From Nostoc sp. FACHB-973 (GTDB taxonomy: Bacteria > Cyanobacteriota > Cyanobacteriia > Cyanobacteriales > Nostocaceae), in contig NZ_JACJSJ010000021.1 in the NCBI RefSeq assembly GCF_014698115.1, forward strand, positions 35,745 through 99,744: a stretch of DNA of 64,000 nucleotides. The letters are read 5' to 3'. Both the position numbers and the translations under genes were made by a program. Numbering within the stretch: position 1 is the stretch's first letter; the number at the start of each line of letters is the position of its first letter. The notes beneath the pieces were generated by a model that searched no databases, was not told the origin of the DNA, and saw nothing but the letters and a program-made list of their open reading frames with translations. Below, in pieces: positions 51,517 through 62,600 of the stretch.

Positions 51517-52848
51517 GTGAATCAATTGATCAACCAACTTCAAACTAAATTATTTACAGGCAGGCTGAATCTTGAAGCAAGAGATGGGCCGACTTGGACG
51601 CTATATTTTCGTTTAGGAAGATTAATTTGGCAGGCTGGCGGTTCTAATGCCGATGAGCGATGGCGACGACACTTGTTGCGGTACTGTTCTAATCTGGATG
51701 TGACACAGTTGGAGCAGCTTGTCTCTCCCCAGGAAAATTATCGAGAGTATTCTATTCTTGTTAAATTGCGAGAACAAAAATTAATCGAACAACAACAACT
51801 TGTTAGCCTGATTACAAGCTCAATAGCTGAAGTCCTGTTTGATATAATGCAGTACATTGAAGCCAAAAGAAATGGCGACAATCCAGCAGGACAGTTGTCA
51901 CATACTACCGTTGTTGGTGAAGTTCCTGGGGTTCTCCTAGCTGTAATACCAACAGAGGAAGTCTTGAAAAAGGCTACACAAGCATGGCAAGAATGGCGAG
52001 ATGCAGGACTGGCAACCTACTCGCCCAATTTGTTTCCGATCATTCAACAAATTGAGCTACTTCAAGGACAAGCATCCTCTAAACAGATTATTGCTCTAGT
52101 TGATGGCACAAAAACTTTACGAGGTCTAGGGCAAAAAAGCGGTCGGGATGTCTTAGCTTTGACTCGGTTATTAATGCCATTGGTAAAAGCAGGGGCGATC
52201 GCTTTTTCACCCACTCCAAGACTCCGGCAGGTTGGGATTAGTAAAGAAACTGGCAACCCATCCAGTGCAGTTAATAATTCCAACTCTTCACTAAAGACAG
52301 AAGAGGACACTGTTTTACAAGTTGCGCCCAATTTTAATAAAGTTGCTCCACCAGCGACTGGCAAAGAAATTGTCAGTCCATCCAGTGCAGTTAATAATTC
52401 CAATTCTTCACTGAAGAAAGAAGAGAACACTGTTATACAAGTTGCCCCCCCAGCGGCTAGGAAAGCAATTATTGATGTCTCAAGACCTTTAGTAGCCTGT
52501 GTGGATGATAGTCCGACGATCTGTCGCAGTTTGGAGGAAATTCTCACCCATCAAGGTTATCGCTTTGTTGGCATTCAAGAGTCCTTGACGGCAGTTTTAA
52601 ACCTAATTAAAAGCAAGCCCGACTTTATTTTTTTGGATCTGTTGATGCCAAAAGTGAATGGCTATGAAATTTGTTCTCAAATCCGTAAAACTCCAAGTCT
52701 CAAAGATGTGCCGGTTGTCATCTTAACGGGGAAAGATGGAATAGTAGATCGGATGCGAGCAAAATTAGTAGGGGCAACTGACTTTTTGGGTAAACCCGTA
52801 GAAGCAGAGAAAGTACTCAATGTGCTTCACAAGTATTTAAGCGTTTAG
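51517..52848 (+). CDS. PATAN-REC response regulator (PatA/PixG type)
   Basis: 443 residues from the GTG at 51517, preceded by a strong AAGGAGGTG at about nine bases; an upstream ATG at 51430 would add 29 residues and lacks a site. The PATAN domain starts LQTKLFTGRLNLEARDGPTWTLYFRLGRLIWQAGG. A helical region (about 160-235) follows, then a duplicated Ser/Asn-rich linker, and a C-terminal REC domain (about 325-443) with LVACVDDSPTICRSLEE, phosphoacceptor in FIFLDLLMPKVNG and TGKDGIVDRMR. PatA-type regulators head phototaxis and heterocyst-pattern operons. It probably receives phosphate from the CheA encoded downstream. Confidence 0.9.
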   Translation: MNQLINQLQTKLFTGRLNLEARDGPTWTLYFRLGRLIWQAGGSNADERWRRHLLRYCSNLDVTQLEQLVSPQENYREYSILVKLREQKLIEQQQLVSLITSSIAEVLFDIMQYIEAKRNGDNPAGQLSHTTVVGEVPGVLLAVIPTEEVLKKATQAWQEWRDAGLATYSPNLFPIIQQIELLQGQASSKQIIALVDGTKTLRGLGQKSGRDVLALTRLLMPLVKAGAIAFSPTPRLRQVGISKETGNPSSAVNNSNSSLKTEEDTVLQVAPNFNKVAPPATGKEIVSPSSAVNNSNSSLKKEENTVIQVAPPAARKAIIDVSRPLVACVDDSPTICRSLEEILTHQGYRFVGIQESLTAVLNLIKSKPDFIFLDLLMPKVNGYEICSQIRKTPSLKDVPVVILTGKDGIVDRMRAKLVGATDFLGKPVEAEKVLNVLHKYLSV

Positions 52849-52950
52849 GTTGAAGCGGTAGTCATTTCAGTGGCTCCCCTATATCCATTTTCAAAAAAAT
52901 TTTGGATTGGAAATTGCTTTCTACATCTGGGTTGGTGTTAATTCATTTGT

Positions 52951-53034
52951 CGCAATTATTTTTCAAATCCTGAATTAAATAGTTAGGAAATAAACGCAAT
53001 TATTTTTCAAATTCTGAATTAAATAATTAGGAAA
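52951..53034. repeat. Tandemly duplicated leader of the CheY-like gene
   Basis: CGCAATTATTTTTCAAATC...TTAGGAAA occurs twice (52951-52990 and 52995-53034, period 44, three differences). Each copy ends in the TTAGGAAA that, in the second copy, serves as the ribosome site of the CheY-like gene. Confidence 0.92.
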
Positions 53035-53036
53035 AA

Positions 53037-53399
53037 ATGAAAAAAGTTCTTTTAGTTGAAGATAGTCTCACAGAATCCGAAAAGATGACACGTTACCTAG
53101 AGCAAGGAGGATATTCAGTTTATGAAGTTCGCAGTGGTGAAGAGGCTCAGCTCAGGTTGAAACAACAAAAACCTGACTTGATTCTACTGGATTTAATTTT
53201 GCCAGGTCAAAGTGGATTTGAGTTCTGCCGTAAGTTGAAAGCCGATCCGACAACAAAAGCAATCCCGGTAGTGATTTGCTCAACTAAAAACACAGATGTT
53301 GATAAAACTTGGGGCACTATGAGTGGTGCTGATGGCTATTTAGTCAAACCTGTAGATGAAAATACCTTGCTCCAGACTGTTAATAAATTTATTCGCTAA
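53037..53399 (+). CDS. Single-domain CheY-like response regulator (PixH type)
   Basis: 120 residues, one REC domain: KKVLLVEDSLTESEKM (acidic pocket), DLILLDLILPGQSGFEFCRKL (phosphoacceptor Asp), VVICSTKNTDVDKTW and YLVKPVDENTLL (switch Lys). No output domain, so it acts by protein contact, in phototaxis systems probably on type IV pilus motors. The gene sits 15 bases before cheW and shares its operon. Confidence 0.92.
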   Translation: MKKVLLVEDSLTESEKMTRYLEQGGYSVYEVRSGEEAQLRLKQQKPDLILLDLILPGQSGFEFCRKLKADPTTKAIPVVICSTKNTDVDKTWGTMSGADGYLVKPVDENTLLQTVNKFIR

Positions 53400-53413
53400 A
53401 GGAAACTGGGGCA

Positions 53414-53947
53414 ATGCTACAGGGCAATGATAGTTTTTCTTCGCTACCCATTAATAGCCAATTTCGACTTGAAAACTCTCCCCAAGGAAACAACCAGAGG
53501 TTTTTAAGATTTCCATTGAATGGAAAGGTAAATGGGTTACTCCCATTAGCTGATTTGCGGGGAGTAATTCAGGTTGCACTCACCGAGATTTTGCCAGTAC
53601 CGCAGGTAGCAGAATTCTTGTTAGGCATAATGAATTGGCGGGGAGAAGCGATCTGGATTCTTGATTTAGCAGCTTTGTTGGGAGCAACACACTGGTGTCG
53701 GCGAGAAGGTGTGCGAAACTCTGGCATGGCGATGCTTATTCAAGTCCAGAATCAAACCGTCGGGCTGTTGGTGGAGCAAGTCAATACCATTGAAGTTCAC
53801 GATCCCCAAGAGCGGTTAGCGATTTCGACATCGATGTTACCTGCACGACTAGGCTCATTCTTACAGGGTTACTTTGTGGATTCTCAAGGTAGCCCTTTGA
53901 TGTTACTTGACACCCAAGTTGTGATTCAAGCCCTTCAGCCTCTGTGA
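53414..53947 (+). CDS. CheW-like coupling protein (PixI type)
   Basis: 177 residues. The CheW fold is clear from LRFPLNGKVNGLLPLADLRGVIQVALTEILPVPQVAEFLLGIMNWRGEAIWILDLAALLG and LIQVQNQTVGLLVEQVNTI. It couples the receptor to CheA. Good spacing to the CheY-like gene upstream; followed by a 300-bp gap with an inverted-repeat element before the receptor gene. Confidence 0.93.
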   Translation: MLQGNDSFSSLPINSQFRLENSPQGNNQRFLRFPLNGKVNGLLPLADLRGVIQVALTEILPVPQVAEFLLGIMNWRGEAIWILDLAALLGATHWCRREGVRNSGMAMLIQVQNQTVGLLVEQVNTIEVHDPQERLAISTSMLPARLGSFLQGYFVDSQGSPLMLLDTQVVIQALQPL

Positions 53948-54091
53948 ACTACTCAGACTTGCCTACGGCTGAAGCCGTTCTAGAAAAGTAAAAAGTAAAA
54001 AGATAATCCCCATAAATAAATTTAGGGGGTTTTGACCATTTTTCTTTTTCTTTCTTTTGCCTTTTAACTTTTTACTTTTGCCTTTTTTGGT

Positions 54092-54183
54092 AGGACTTAC
54101 GCAAGAACTCTCTGAAACTCTCATTCCTCGGTGTCCTCTGCGTCCTCTGCGGTTTGATTTTCCGTTACTTGTGCGTAAGTCCT
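54092..54183. repeat. 92-bp miniature element with 12-bp terminal inverted repeats
   Basis: AGGACTTACGCA (54092-54103) and TGCGTAAGTCCT (54172-54183) are exact reverse complements around a 68-bp interior containing CTCTGCGTCCTCTGCGG. No coding capacity. It lies in the spacer before the receptor gene and extends the receptor reading frame artificially upstream. Confidence 0.88.
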
Positions 54184-54251
54184 GTTTGGTAAGTAGCCTC
54201 CACTCTGCATTTTACTTCTTAACTCCGACAACCTTCATAGCAAGAAAGATC

Positions 54252-57200
54252 ATGGTAGCGCAACACAATCTTAGATCCAGCCAACCTCAGTCAAATTCCA
54301 GCAACGGTTATAAGGAAACCGATAACGGGCATACCGTTGATGTACCAGCAAAACAGCAAATCACCTCCGCTCTAGAAGAATTGCGAACTGAACTGGATCA
54401 AGCTGATTGGGTGGAAACAGGGCCATTGCGAGAGAGAATCCGCAAGTTAAAAGAACTGCTAAGTGTGTTGCCATATCAAGAGGGAGGAGATGGATTAGAG
54501 GTAGAGCAAGTACAGGCGATCGCCAGCAAAATCCGCCAATTTTCCGATCTAGATACTTTGCTGGCCACTGTTGTCATGGAGGTACAAAGCGCCCTGCAAG
54601 CCGATCGCGTGGTACTGTATGAGTTTACGAATCCGACGCTGGGGATAGTTGTTGCAGAGGCCATGAGGGATGGCTTTACCCCAATGCTGAAGGAAAAACT
54701 GCCCGCCGTCACTTTTGGGTTAGGTTCTGCCAAGCTTTATCAACAAGAAAAATTAGTCGCGATCGCAGATACCTACACTGCTGGCTTGTCTCCTTACCAA
54801 AAGCAGTTAATGGATCGGTTTCAGGTAAGAGCTTGTTTGAGTTTGCCAATCTTAGCAAAAGATGGGGTTTGGGGTTTGTTGGTAGTGCAGCAATGCACTG
54901 CTGCTCGCCAGTGGCAGAATGCTGAAATTCACTTACTAAAATTAATCGAGCAGGAATTAGAAGCGCAACTGCAAGTTGCCGTGATTCAGGCTACGTTGCA
55001 ACAAGAAGTGGAAAAAGACCAAATCCTGGCCGGTGTAGCGAATAAAATTCTCCAGTCCAAAGATTTGGATACCATTTTTCGCGTTGCTACCCAAGAAGTG
55101 CGACAGTCAGTAAAATGCGATCGCGTGGCAATTTATCGTTTCCAGCCAGATTGGAGTGGGGAATTTGTAGCTGAATCTGTTGGATCTGAGTGGGTTTCTC
55201 TATTAGAAGAACAGCGAAACAACCCAGCAATTGTCAATAACGTTAACTATTGCAGTGTTAGGAACCTTGCAGACGAAGGGGGATTGGTTGGGACAACAGG
55301 GCGATCGTCCAGTGCAGATAGCTACATTCAGCATACCCAAGGCAAAAATTTCCATCGCGGACAAATTTATCGAGTCACTAATGATATCTACAGTGCTGGT
55401 TTTTCTGACTGCTATATTAAAGTTTTAGAAACCTATCAAGCCAAAGCATACATTATTGTTGCCATCTTCCAGGGAGAAAAGTTGTGGGGCTTGCTCGCTG
55501 CCTATCAAAATTCTCAGCCTCGTCAGTGGAAAGATAGTGAAGTTCGACTAATGGTGCAGGTTGCATCTCTGTCTAGTATTGCTATTCAACAGTTGCAATA
55601 TCAGCAACAACTTTCTAACCGTTCTGAGGAGTCAGCCAAACTGATTGAACGAGAACGTACTGTTTTCGGCATCATTGAAAAGATTGGGCAAGCAACGGAT
55701 CTTCGCACCCTTTTCCGCATTACCACCCAAGAATTGCGGCGATTTTTAAAATGCGATCGCGTTGTCATTTATCAAATTTATCCAGACTGGAGTGGAGAAG
55801 TTATCGCTGAATCTGTGGCTGCTGGTTGGCCGTCACTGTTGGAGATGCAGGAACAAGACAGCATTTTAAAAACAGGTCTGATATCTTCAGAGCGTTGTAA
55901 TGTTAAGGACTATGGCTCCCCTGTTAAACCTGATGCCGATACCTATCTGAAGGAAACCCAGGGTGGAGTGTACACCAAAGGAACGCGCTTTCGTAAAATC
56001 AACGATATTTATGCTGCTGGTTTTTCACCTTGCTATTTAGAAACATTAGAGAAGTTCCAAGCCAAAGCATACATTAATGTTCCCATCTTCCGCGCTGGTA
56101 ATCTTTGGGGTTTGTTAGCAGCTTATCAGAATTCTGATGTGCGGAAATGGACAGAGGAAGAGATCGGTGCTTTGTTGCAGATCGGCGAACCGTTGAGCAT
56201 TGCCCTCCAGCAAGCTGAATATATCGAACAGCTACGGTTAAAAAATCTAGAAATGACACAAGTAGCTGAAGTAGAACACGCCATCGCCCGAATGACGGAT
56301 AGAATGCGTCATTCCCAACAACTAGAAACAATTTACCGTACTACCTTGGCAGAATTGCGGCAGTTGTTCAAATGCGATCGCCTGGCAATATATCGCTTCA
56401 ACTCTGACTGGAGTGGTGAATTTATGGCTGAATCTGTAGGAAGTGACTGGGTGCCTATGGTTGGCCCCGATATCAAGACCGTATACGAAGACGAACACCT
56501 ACAGCAAACCCAAGGCGGGCGCTATCGCAACAATGAAACCTTAGCCGTTAATGACATCTATACTGTTGGTCATGCCCAGTGTTACATCGACTTATTGGAG
56601 CAGTTCCAGGTTAAAGCCTACACCATCGCCCCTATTTTTGCTGGAAACAAACTTTGGGGCTTTTTAGGAGCATACCAAAATAGCGGCCCGCGCCAGTGGA
56701 ATTCCGAGGAGGTGCGATTACTGACCAAATTAGGCATTCAGTTGGGGGTAAGCGTACAGCAAGCCGAGTACATCGAACAACTGAAAACGAAGAATGCAGA
56801 GTTGGCGCGGGCAGCAGAAGAGGAACAGGTGCTGACAGGGATGGTGGAAAAAATTCGCCAAGCTCAAGAGGCAGATACAATTTTCCTGAATGTGCTACCA
56901 AGTTTACGCAAACAATTACAGTGCGATCGCCTAGCAGTATTTCGCTTTCATCCCGACTGGAGTGTGGAATTTATTGCTGAAGCTGTAAAAGATAAATGGT
57001 TGTCTTTAGCTGGTTCCGACATCAAAACCATTTGGATGGACGATCACTTACAAGAAACTCAGGGCGGACGCTATCGCAATCATGAAACCTTTGTTGTCGA
57101 TGATATTTACGCTGTCGGTCACGTTCAGTGCTACTTAGAAATATTAGAAAAAATCCAGGCCAAAGCTTACGCGATCGCTCCTATCTTCACTGGAAACAAA

Positions 57201-59498
57201 CTCTGGGGCTTTTTAGGAGCATACCAAAATACTGGTCCTCGGCAGTGGAAATCCAAGGATGTGCAACTGTTGCGAAAAGTAGCTGTGCAAATGGGTATAG
57301 GCTTGCAACAAGTTAGGTATATCGAACAGCTCAAGAAGAAGAATGCAGAGTTAGCGCGAACCGCAGAAGGGGAACGAGCATTGACACGGCTCGCAGAAAA
57401 AATCCGCCAAGTTCAAGAGCTAGATACGATTTTCCGCAATGCCTTACCAGAATTGCGATCGCATTTGGAATGCGATCGTCTGGCAGTGTATCGCTTCAAT
57501 CCAGATTGGGGTGGGGAGTTTATTGCCGAATCCGTCAGTCGTGAATGGGTGGCTTTGGTTGGCCCCGATATCAGGACTGTATGGGAAGACGAACACCTCC
57601 AACAAACCCAAGGTGGACGCTATCGCCATAACGAGACCTTTGTGATCAATGACATTTACACTTCTGGTCATGCCCAGTGCCACATAAAAATTCTAGAGCA
57701 ATTCCAGATGAGAGCCTATATTATCACCCCGATTATTGCTGGGAATAAGCTCTGGGGTTTGTTAGGAGCATATCAGAATGATGGGCCGCGGCAATGGCAA
57801 GAGAATGAAGTCAACTTGGTAACGAAAATCGGCACGCAGTTTGGGGTTGCCGTCCAGCAATCGCAATACTTACAACAAACTCTAAGCAAGAATGAGGAAC
57901 TGATCAAACTGGCAGAACGGGAAGTAGCAAACGCCCGATTTTCCTATCGCCTGCCAAGTCGGTTAACAGAGATGGCCCAAAGTCATGGTGATGTTCTCGA
58001 ATTTGTCCAGTTTGCCACCCATGAACTTCGTCAACTGCTGAAAGTAGATCGAGTTGGAGTTTACCGTTTTGAGCCTGATTGGTCTGGAGAATTTGTAGTT
58101 GAATCTGTGACTGGGGATTGGCCTAAGTTGGTGGGAACTAGCCTTGCCAGAGTTAGAGATACCTATCTCCAGTACAACCAAGGAGGGCGTTATGTCCGCA
58201 AAGAAAGTTTGCGGGTTGACAATATATATAGTGTCGGTCATGACGAATGTCACATTCAATTGTTAGAAATGTGGGGAACTAAAGCCTACATGATTTCTCC
58301 GATTTTTCAAGAAAATCGGCTATGGGGGCTGATGGGAGTTTATCAAAATAGCGCACCGCGCCAGTGGGAGCAATCCGAGGAGGATGTTCTTAACCAAGCC
58401 AGCGTCCAGATTGGTATTGCCCTCAATCTTGCAGATTACCTAACACAGGTGCGTATTCAAGAGCAGCAACTAGCAGAAGCAGCAGAGCGCGAACGCACCG
58501 CACGGGAAAAACTCCAACAAGGAGCAATACGCGTTCTCATGGCTTTGGAACCATCCTTCAGAGGCGATCTTACCGTTCGAGCGCCCCTATCTGAAGATGA
58601 AATTGGGACGATCGCCGATGGTTACAACACTACGATCCAAAGTTTGCGAGATTTAGTGCGACAAGTGCAGATTGCTGCTGGCAAAGTGAGTGAAAATTCC
58701 AGCAATAACACTACCTCAGTAGTAAAACTATCTCACCAAGCTCAACAGCAGGCAGAACGGCTCGAACACGCTCTGGAACAATTACAAATGATGGTAACTT
58801 CCACCCAGATAGTCGCTGCTGATGCTCAAAAAGTCGGGCAGGCGGTTCAAAGAGCTAATAACACCGTCCAAGCTGGTGATTCCCTGATGGAAAGAACCGT
58901 AGATGGTATTTTGGAGATTCGGGAAACCGTGTCGGAAACAGCGAAGAAAATTAAACGCCTTGGTGAAGCTTCTCAGAAAATCTCGAAAGTAGTGAGTCTG
59001 ATTGAAAACTTTGCCACTCAAACTAATTTGCTGGCACTCAATGCTGCGATCGAGGCTACCCGTGCCGGAGAGTATGGCAAAGGCTTTGCGGTGGTTGCCG
59101 ATGAAGTTCGTTCTCTAGCTTATCAGTCCGCTAGTGCCACCACAGAAATTGAGCGACTCGTGCAAGAAATTCAAGCTGGCACCAACGAAGTTACCGAAGC
59201 AATGGAAGTGGGTATTAGCCAAGTTGTCCAAGGCTCGAACTTGATCGATGAGACTCGTCATTCCCTGAGTGCGATCGTGGTAGCTACCAACGAAATTGGT
59301 GGACTGGTACAAGGAATTACCCAAGCAGTTTCCCATCAAAGTCAGCAATCTCAGATGTTGACAGAGGCAATGATGGATGTTTCAGCGATCGCCCGCAAGA
59401 CTTCAGAAAGTGCCATCCACATTTCCGAGTCTTTTGAAGAACTACGGATGACTTCACAACAACTGGAAACCAGCGTTAGCCAGTTCAAAGTTGACTAA
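54252..59498 (+). CDS. Soluble phototaxis receptor: seven GAF domains (six cyanobacteriochrome-like) plus MCP signalling domain
   Basis: 1748 residues from the ATG at 54252; the frame upstream is intergenic repeat. No membrane helix is seen. GAF1 (about 94-235) lacks a bilin-type cysteine. GAF2 to GAF7 follow, each with the canonical Cys of the bilin-binding helix: C387, C594, C777 and C960 in a CY context, C1143 and C1333 in a CH context. GAF2 and GAF3 carry an additional insert with Cys334 (NYCSV) and Cys549 (ERCNV), as in insert-Cys cyanobacteriochromes; GAF4-6 resemble the red/green type (DIYTxGHAQC). A HAMP-like segment (about 1425-1480) leads to the methyl-accepting hairpin with [16 protein letters not shown] near 1585. 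It should sense light through covalent bilin and control CheA. The neighbourhood resembles pix/ptx-type phototaxis loci. Confidence 0.93.
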   Translation: MVAQHNLRSSQPQSNSSNGYKETDNGHTVDVPAKQQITSALEELRTELDQADWVETGPLRERIRKLKELLSVLPYQEGGDGLEVEQVQAIASKIRQFSDLDTLLATVVMEVQSALQADRVVLYEFTNPTLGIVVAEAMRDGFTPMLKEKLPAVTFGLGSAKLYQQEKLVAIADTYTAGLSPYQKQLMDRFQVRACLSLPILAKDGVWGLLVVQQCTAARQWQNAEIHLLKLIEQELEAQLQVAVIQATLQQEVEKDQILAGVANKILQSKDLDTIFRVATQEVRQSVKCDRVAIYRFQPDWSGEFVAESVGSEWVSLLEEQRNNPAIVNNVNYCSVRNLADEGGLVGTTGRSSSADSYIQHTQGKNFHRGQIYRVTNDIYSAGFSDCYIKVLETYQAKAYIIVAIFQGEKLWGLLAAYQNSQPRQWKDSEVRLMVQVASLSSIAIQQLQYQQQLSNRSEESAKLIERERTVFGIIEKIGQATDLRTLFRITTQELRRFLKCDRVVIYQIYPDWSGEVIAESVAAGWPSLLEMQEQDSILKTGLISSERCNVKDYGSPVKPDADTYLKETQGGVYTKGTRFRKINDIYAAGFSPCYLETLEKFQAKAYINVPIFRAGNLWGLLAAYQNSDVRKWTEEEIGALLQIGEPLSIALQQAEYIEQLRLKNLEMTQVAEVEHAIARMTDRMRHSQQLETIYRTTLAELRQLFKCDRLAIYRFNSDWSGEFMAESVGSDWVPMVGPDIKTVYEDEHLQQTQGGRYRNNETLAVNDIYTVGHAQCYIDLLEQFQVKAYTIAPIFAGNKLWGFLGAYQNSGPRQWNSEEVRLLTKLGIQLGVSVQQAEYIEQLKTKNAELARAAEEEQVLTGMVEKIRQAQEADTIFLNVLPSLRKQLQCDRLAVFRFHPDWSVEFIAEAVKDKWLSLAGSDIKTIWMDDHLQETQGGRYRNHETFVVDDIYAVGHVQCYLEILEKIQAKAYAIAPIFTGNKLWGFLGAYQNTGPRQWKSKDVQLLRKVAVQMGIGLQQVRYIEQLKKKNAELARTAEGERALTRLAEKIRQVQELDTIFRNALPELRSHLECDRLAVYRFNPDWGGEFIAESVSREWVALVGPDIRTVWEDEHLQQTQGGRYRHNETFVINDIYTSGHAQCHIKILEQFQMRAYIITPIIAGNKLWGLLGAYQNDGPRQWQENEVNLVTKIGTQFGVAVQQSQYLQQTLSKNEELIKLAEREVANARFSYRLPSRLTEMAQSHGDVLEFVQFATHELRQLLKVDRVGVYRFEPDWSGEFVVESVTGDWPKLVGTSLARVRDTYLQYNQGGRYVRKESLRVDNIYSVGHDECHIQLLEMWGTKAYMISPIFQENRLWGLMGVYQNSAPRQWEQSEEDVLNQASVQIGIALNLADYLTQVRIQEQQLAEAAERERTAREKLQQGAIRVLMALEPSFRGDLTVRAPLSEDEIGTIADGYNTTIQSLRDLVRQVQIAAGKVSENSSNNTTSVVKLSHQAQQQAERLEHALEQLQMMVTSTQIVAADAQKVGQAVQRANNTVQAGDSLMERTVDGILEIRETVSETAKKIKRLGEASQKISKVVSLIENFATQTNLLALNAAIEATRAGEYGKGFAVVADEVRSLAYQSASATTEIERLVQEIQAGTNEVTEAMEVGISQVVQGSNLIDETRHSLSAIVVATNEIGGLVQGITQAVSHQSQQSQMLTEAMMDVSAIARKTSESAIHISESFEELRMTSQQLETSVSQFKVD

Positions 59499-59539
59499 TC
59501 TCGCAAAACTGTTATGAACCAATACCCTTCACTTAAACT

Positions 59540-59580
59540 TTTTTCTCTCCCCCTGCCTCCCCTGCTCCCCCTGCCTGCCT
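59540..59580. repeat. Pyrimidine-rich CCCCTGCCT-type repeats
   Basis: Repeated CTCCCCCTGCCTCC units in the short gap between the receptor and cheA genes. The complementary purine form recurs at 63884-63935. Confidence 0.8.
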
Positions 59581-59614
59581 TAACAGATAAATCTCCTTAA
59601 CTGAACCGTGTGTT

Positions 59615-62600
59615 ATGAACCCCGATCCCAGTAATCAAGAGCAGGCTTTTCTTGCGGAAGCGGCAGAGTTGTTGCAAACCATTGAGCAGAATCTGATCGG
59701 TTTACTTGATGAAAAAACAATAGAAAAAGTTCATGCCTTGATGCGAAGCGCCCATACTATCAAAGGGAGTGCTGCCAGTGTTGGGCAAGAAACTATTCAG
59801 ACAATTGCCCATCATTTGGAAGATGTATTCCAAGCGTTATACGCTCCAGAACTGGAAATTGATCCAGAATTGGGTGCTTTGCTTCTAGATGCTTATGAGT
59901 GCCTGCGAACTCCATTGAGTGCAGCCTTGATGGGCTTATCCTGCAATGAGGCAGAAATACTCGATCGCACTGCCTCAATCTTCGCCCAACTCCAGCATAA
60001 ACTAGGCGACTTTTTTGGTCGTGAGGCTCTGCTTCCCAGTTCGGAAGAACTTGGCTTTGATGTGGTAGAGTCAATCTTTTCCGGGAGTGTACTCCAGGAT
60101 TTGCAACAGCTTGAAGCTGACATCCAAAGCCAAGATCCGCAACAAATTCAAACAACACTCAACTCCCAAGCCGAATTTTTTGTCGAACTAGCAGCATCTT
60201 ATGGCTTATCTGGATTGGAAGAAATTGCCCAGGCGACCCTAAACGCGCTCAAAGCACATCCAGACAAAATACTACAAATCGCTCCGGTGGCTTTAGAAAA
60301 TTTTAAAGCAGCTCAAGCAGCAGTACTTGCAGGCGATCGCACTCAAGGGGGAGACATATCTCCACAATTGCGAGAATGGGCAGGACTAACTACTCCTGTC
60401 CAAGAACCGCTTGGGCAGCCAGTTGCGATCGCTGCCCAACCCATAGAAACGACTACAACTGAGAATCAGCCATCTCCCCTCCTCAGTGCCAGCGAAGCGG
60501 AATCAATTTGGTCGTTTTTCCCGAAGCGGACTGATAACTCCGTACCGAAAACACCGGAGGTACTGGCACCTATTTCTCAGGATTCGGTAGTAGCCCCCTC
60601 TGCCATAGATCGGATTTTACAGTCAATCTGGATCGGAGATCCACAGACATCCTGCCGATACTCAGACTCAGATCGGCCAGCTTCTCCACCACCAGCGCCA
60701 AGCCTCCAGGCTCAGTCATCGGCATCACTTCCCAGTATCCGAGTAGCGATAGAACAACTCGATCGCCTCAGCCATACAATTGGGGAATTGCTAATCAGCG
60801 AAAACCAACAAAACCTGCAATCTAACCACATCCACAAAGCAGCTCAAGACACTCTACTACAGTTTTTGTACTGTCAACAACAACTTAGTAAAGTTTTTAC
60901 TTGGTCGGATCGACATCTGTTGCTTCCCGAACGCAAGCAGCGACACATGCATGGATCTCCACGAGTTATCTCTGCTACCGAGGCACAATCCAATTTTGAT
61001 GCCTTAGAAATGGATAACTATAGCGAGTTGCACATTCTCCTGCAAAATCTTACAGAAGACATGGTGCAATTAGGAGAACGGATTGAGGCTGTTAATGGCT
61101 TAGTTCAGCAATCTCGCTTCAGTCTCGGAAAGCGCAAGCAACTGCTTTCAGGAGCGCAGGAAGATTTGCTGCAAGCCAGAATGGTTCCACTGGGAACAGT
61201 GTTGAATCGATTACCCCGCCTCCTGCAACAGATGGTAGCAACTTATCATAAGCCTGTTGAACTCAAGCTTAGCGGTACGAAGGTACTGGTGGATAAAGCC
61301 ATTTCTGAGCAGCTGTACGATCCCTTGCTGCACATGATTCGTAATGCCTTCGATCACGGCATTGAACCAGTAGAAATCCGCCGCCAGCAGGGTAAACCAG
61401 AAACCGGAACGATTACAATTAAAGCCTATCATCAAGGCAACCGCACTACTATTGAGGTACGGGATGATGGTCGAGGCTTTAACTGGGAATCCATTCGTCA
61501 GCGCGGTATAGAAAAACATCTACTGACTCCCGAACAAGCCGCCTACGCCTCAGAAGACCAACTGGCAGACTTATTATTTGAACCAGGCTTTTCTACCGCC
61601 AAGCAGATTGGTGAGTTATCTGGCCGTGGTATCGGCTTAGATGTGGTTCGCACTCAATTGCAAGCTTTACAAGGTTCGATTGTGGTGCGATCGCTTTCAG
61701 GGCAGGGAACCACCTTCATCCTACAATTACCTCTGAGCTTGACAACGGCACGCTTGCTTGTTTGTCAATCTCAAGGTATTACTTATGGCTTGCTGTCTGA
61801 AGGAGTTAGCCAGGTTTTATTACCGCAGCCAGAGCAGATTCAAGTCCAGCAATCTTTACACGGGCAAGGCAGCCAAAAATTCTGGCAGTGGGGAGAAGGG
61901 CAAAGTCAGCAACTAGTTCCCATCCGCCCGCTTGCCAATTTGCTGGATTACAAATATCCTTTATTCACCCAAGACCACAATTTAAACCTAAGTCCTTTTC
62001 CAGTCAAGCAACGGAACACCGTCGAACCTCTGCTGCTGTTGGAAACAGAGCATCAATACCTGTGTTTGCAAGTCGATCAGATTTTAGTCGAGCAGGAATT
62101 AGTCATTAAATCCCTCGGCAGAGTCCTGACTTTACCTAGTTACATCCAAGGCTACAGCGTGTTGGGCAATGGTAGTCTTACCCTAATCGTTGACCCGTTG
62201 GAGTTAGTTCGGCAAACTTGGGAGACAGATATGATGCCAACTTCTCCGGCATCAAGTCTTGCAACTAAATTATTGCCTGCGCCTGAGCCTGTTCTTACTC
62301 TAGAGGGGCAGCAATCCGCAACTATGACGCAACCGCAGCAACAGCCGATGGAAGTCAATACAGCCGTTGCTCAACCTAACCGACTAATGGTGTTAGTAGT
62401 GGAAGATTCGGTTGTCCAAAGGCAAAGTTTGGTGCAGACGCTCCAGAAAGCCGATTATCAAGTATTGCAAGCAGGCGATGGTCGAGAGGCGATCGCACAA
62501 ATACTGCAACACGGTGATGTCGATTTAGTGATTTGTGACATTGAAATGCCGCAGATGAATGGATTTGAGTTTTTAGAACACCGTCGCCAAGACGAGCGTT

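Noticed and set aside
54057..54251. N-terminal extension of the photoreceptor
   Set aside because: The 65 codons are translation of an inverted-repeat element and pyrimidine-rich spacer; the protein-like sequence starts at MVAQHN.
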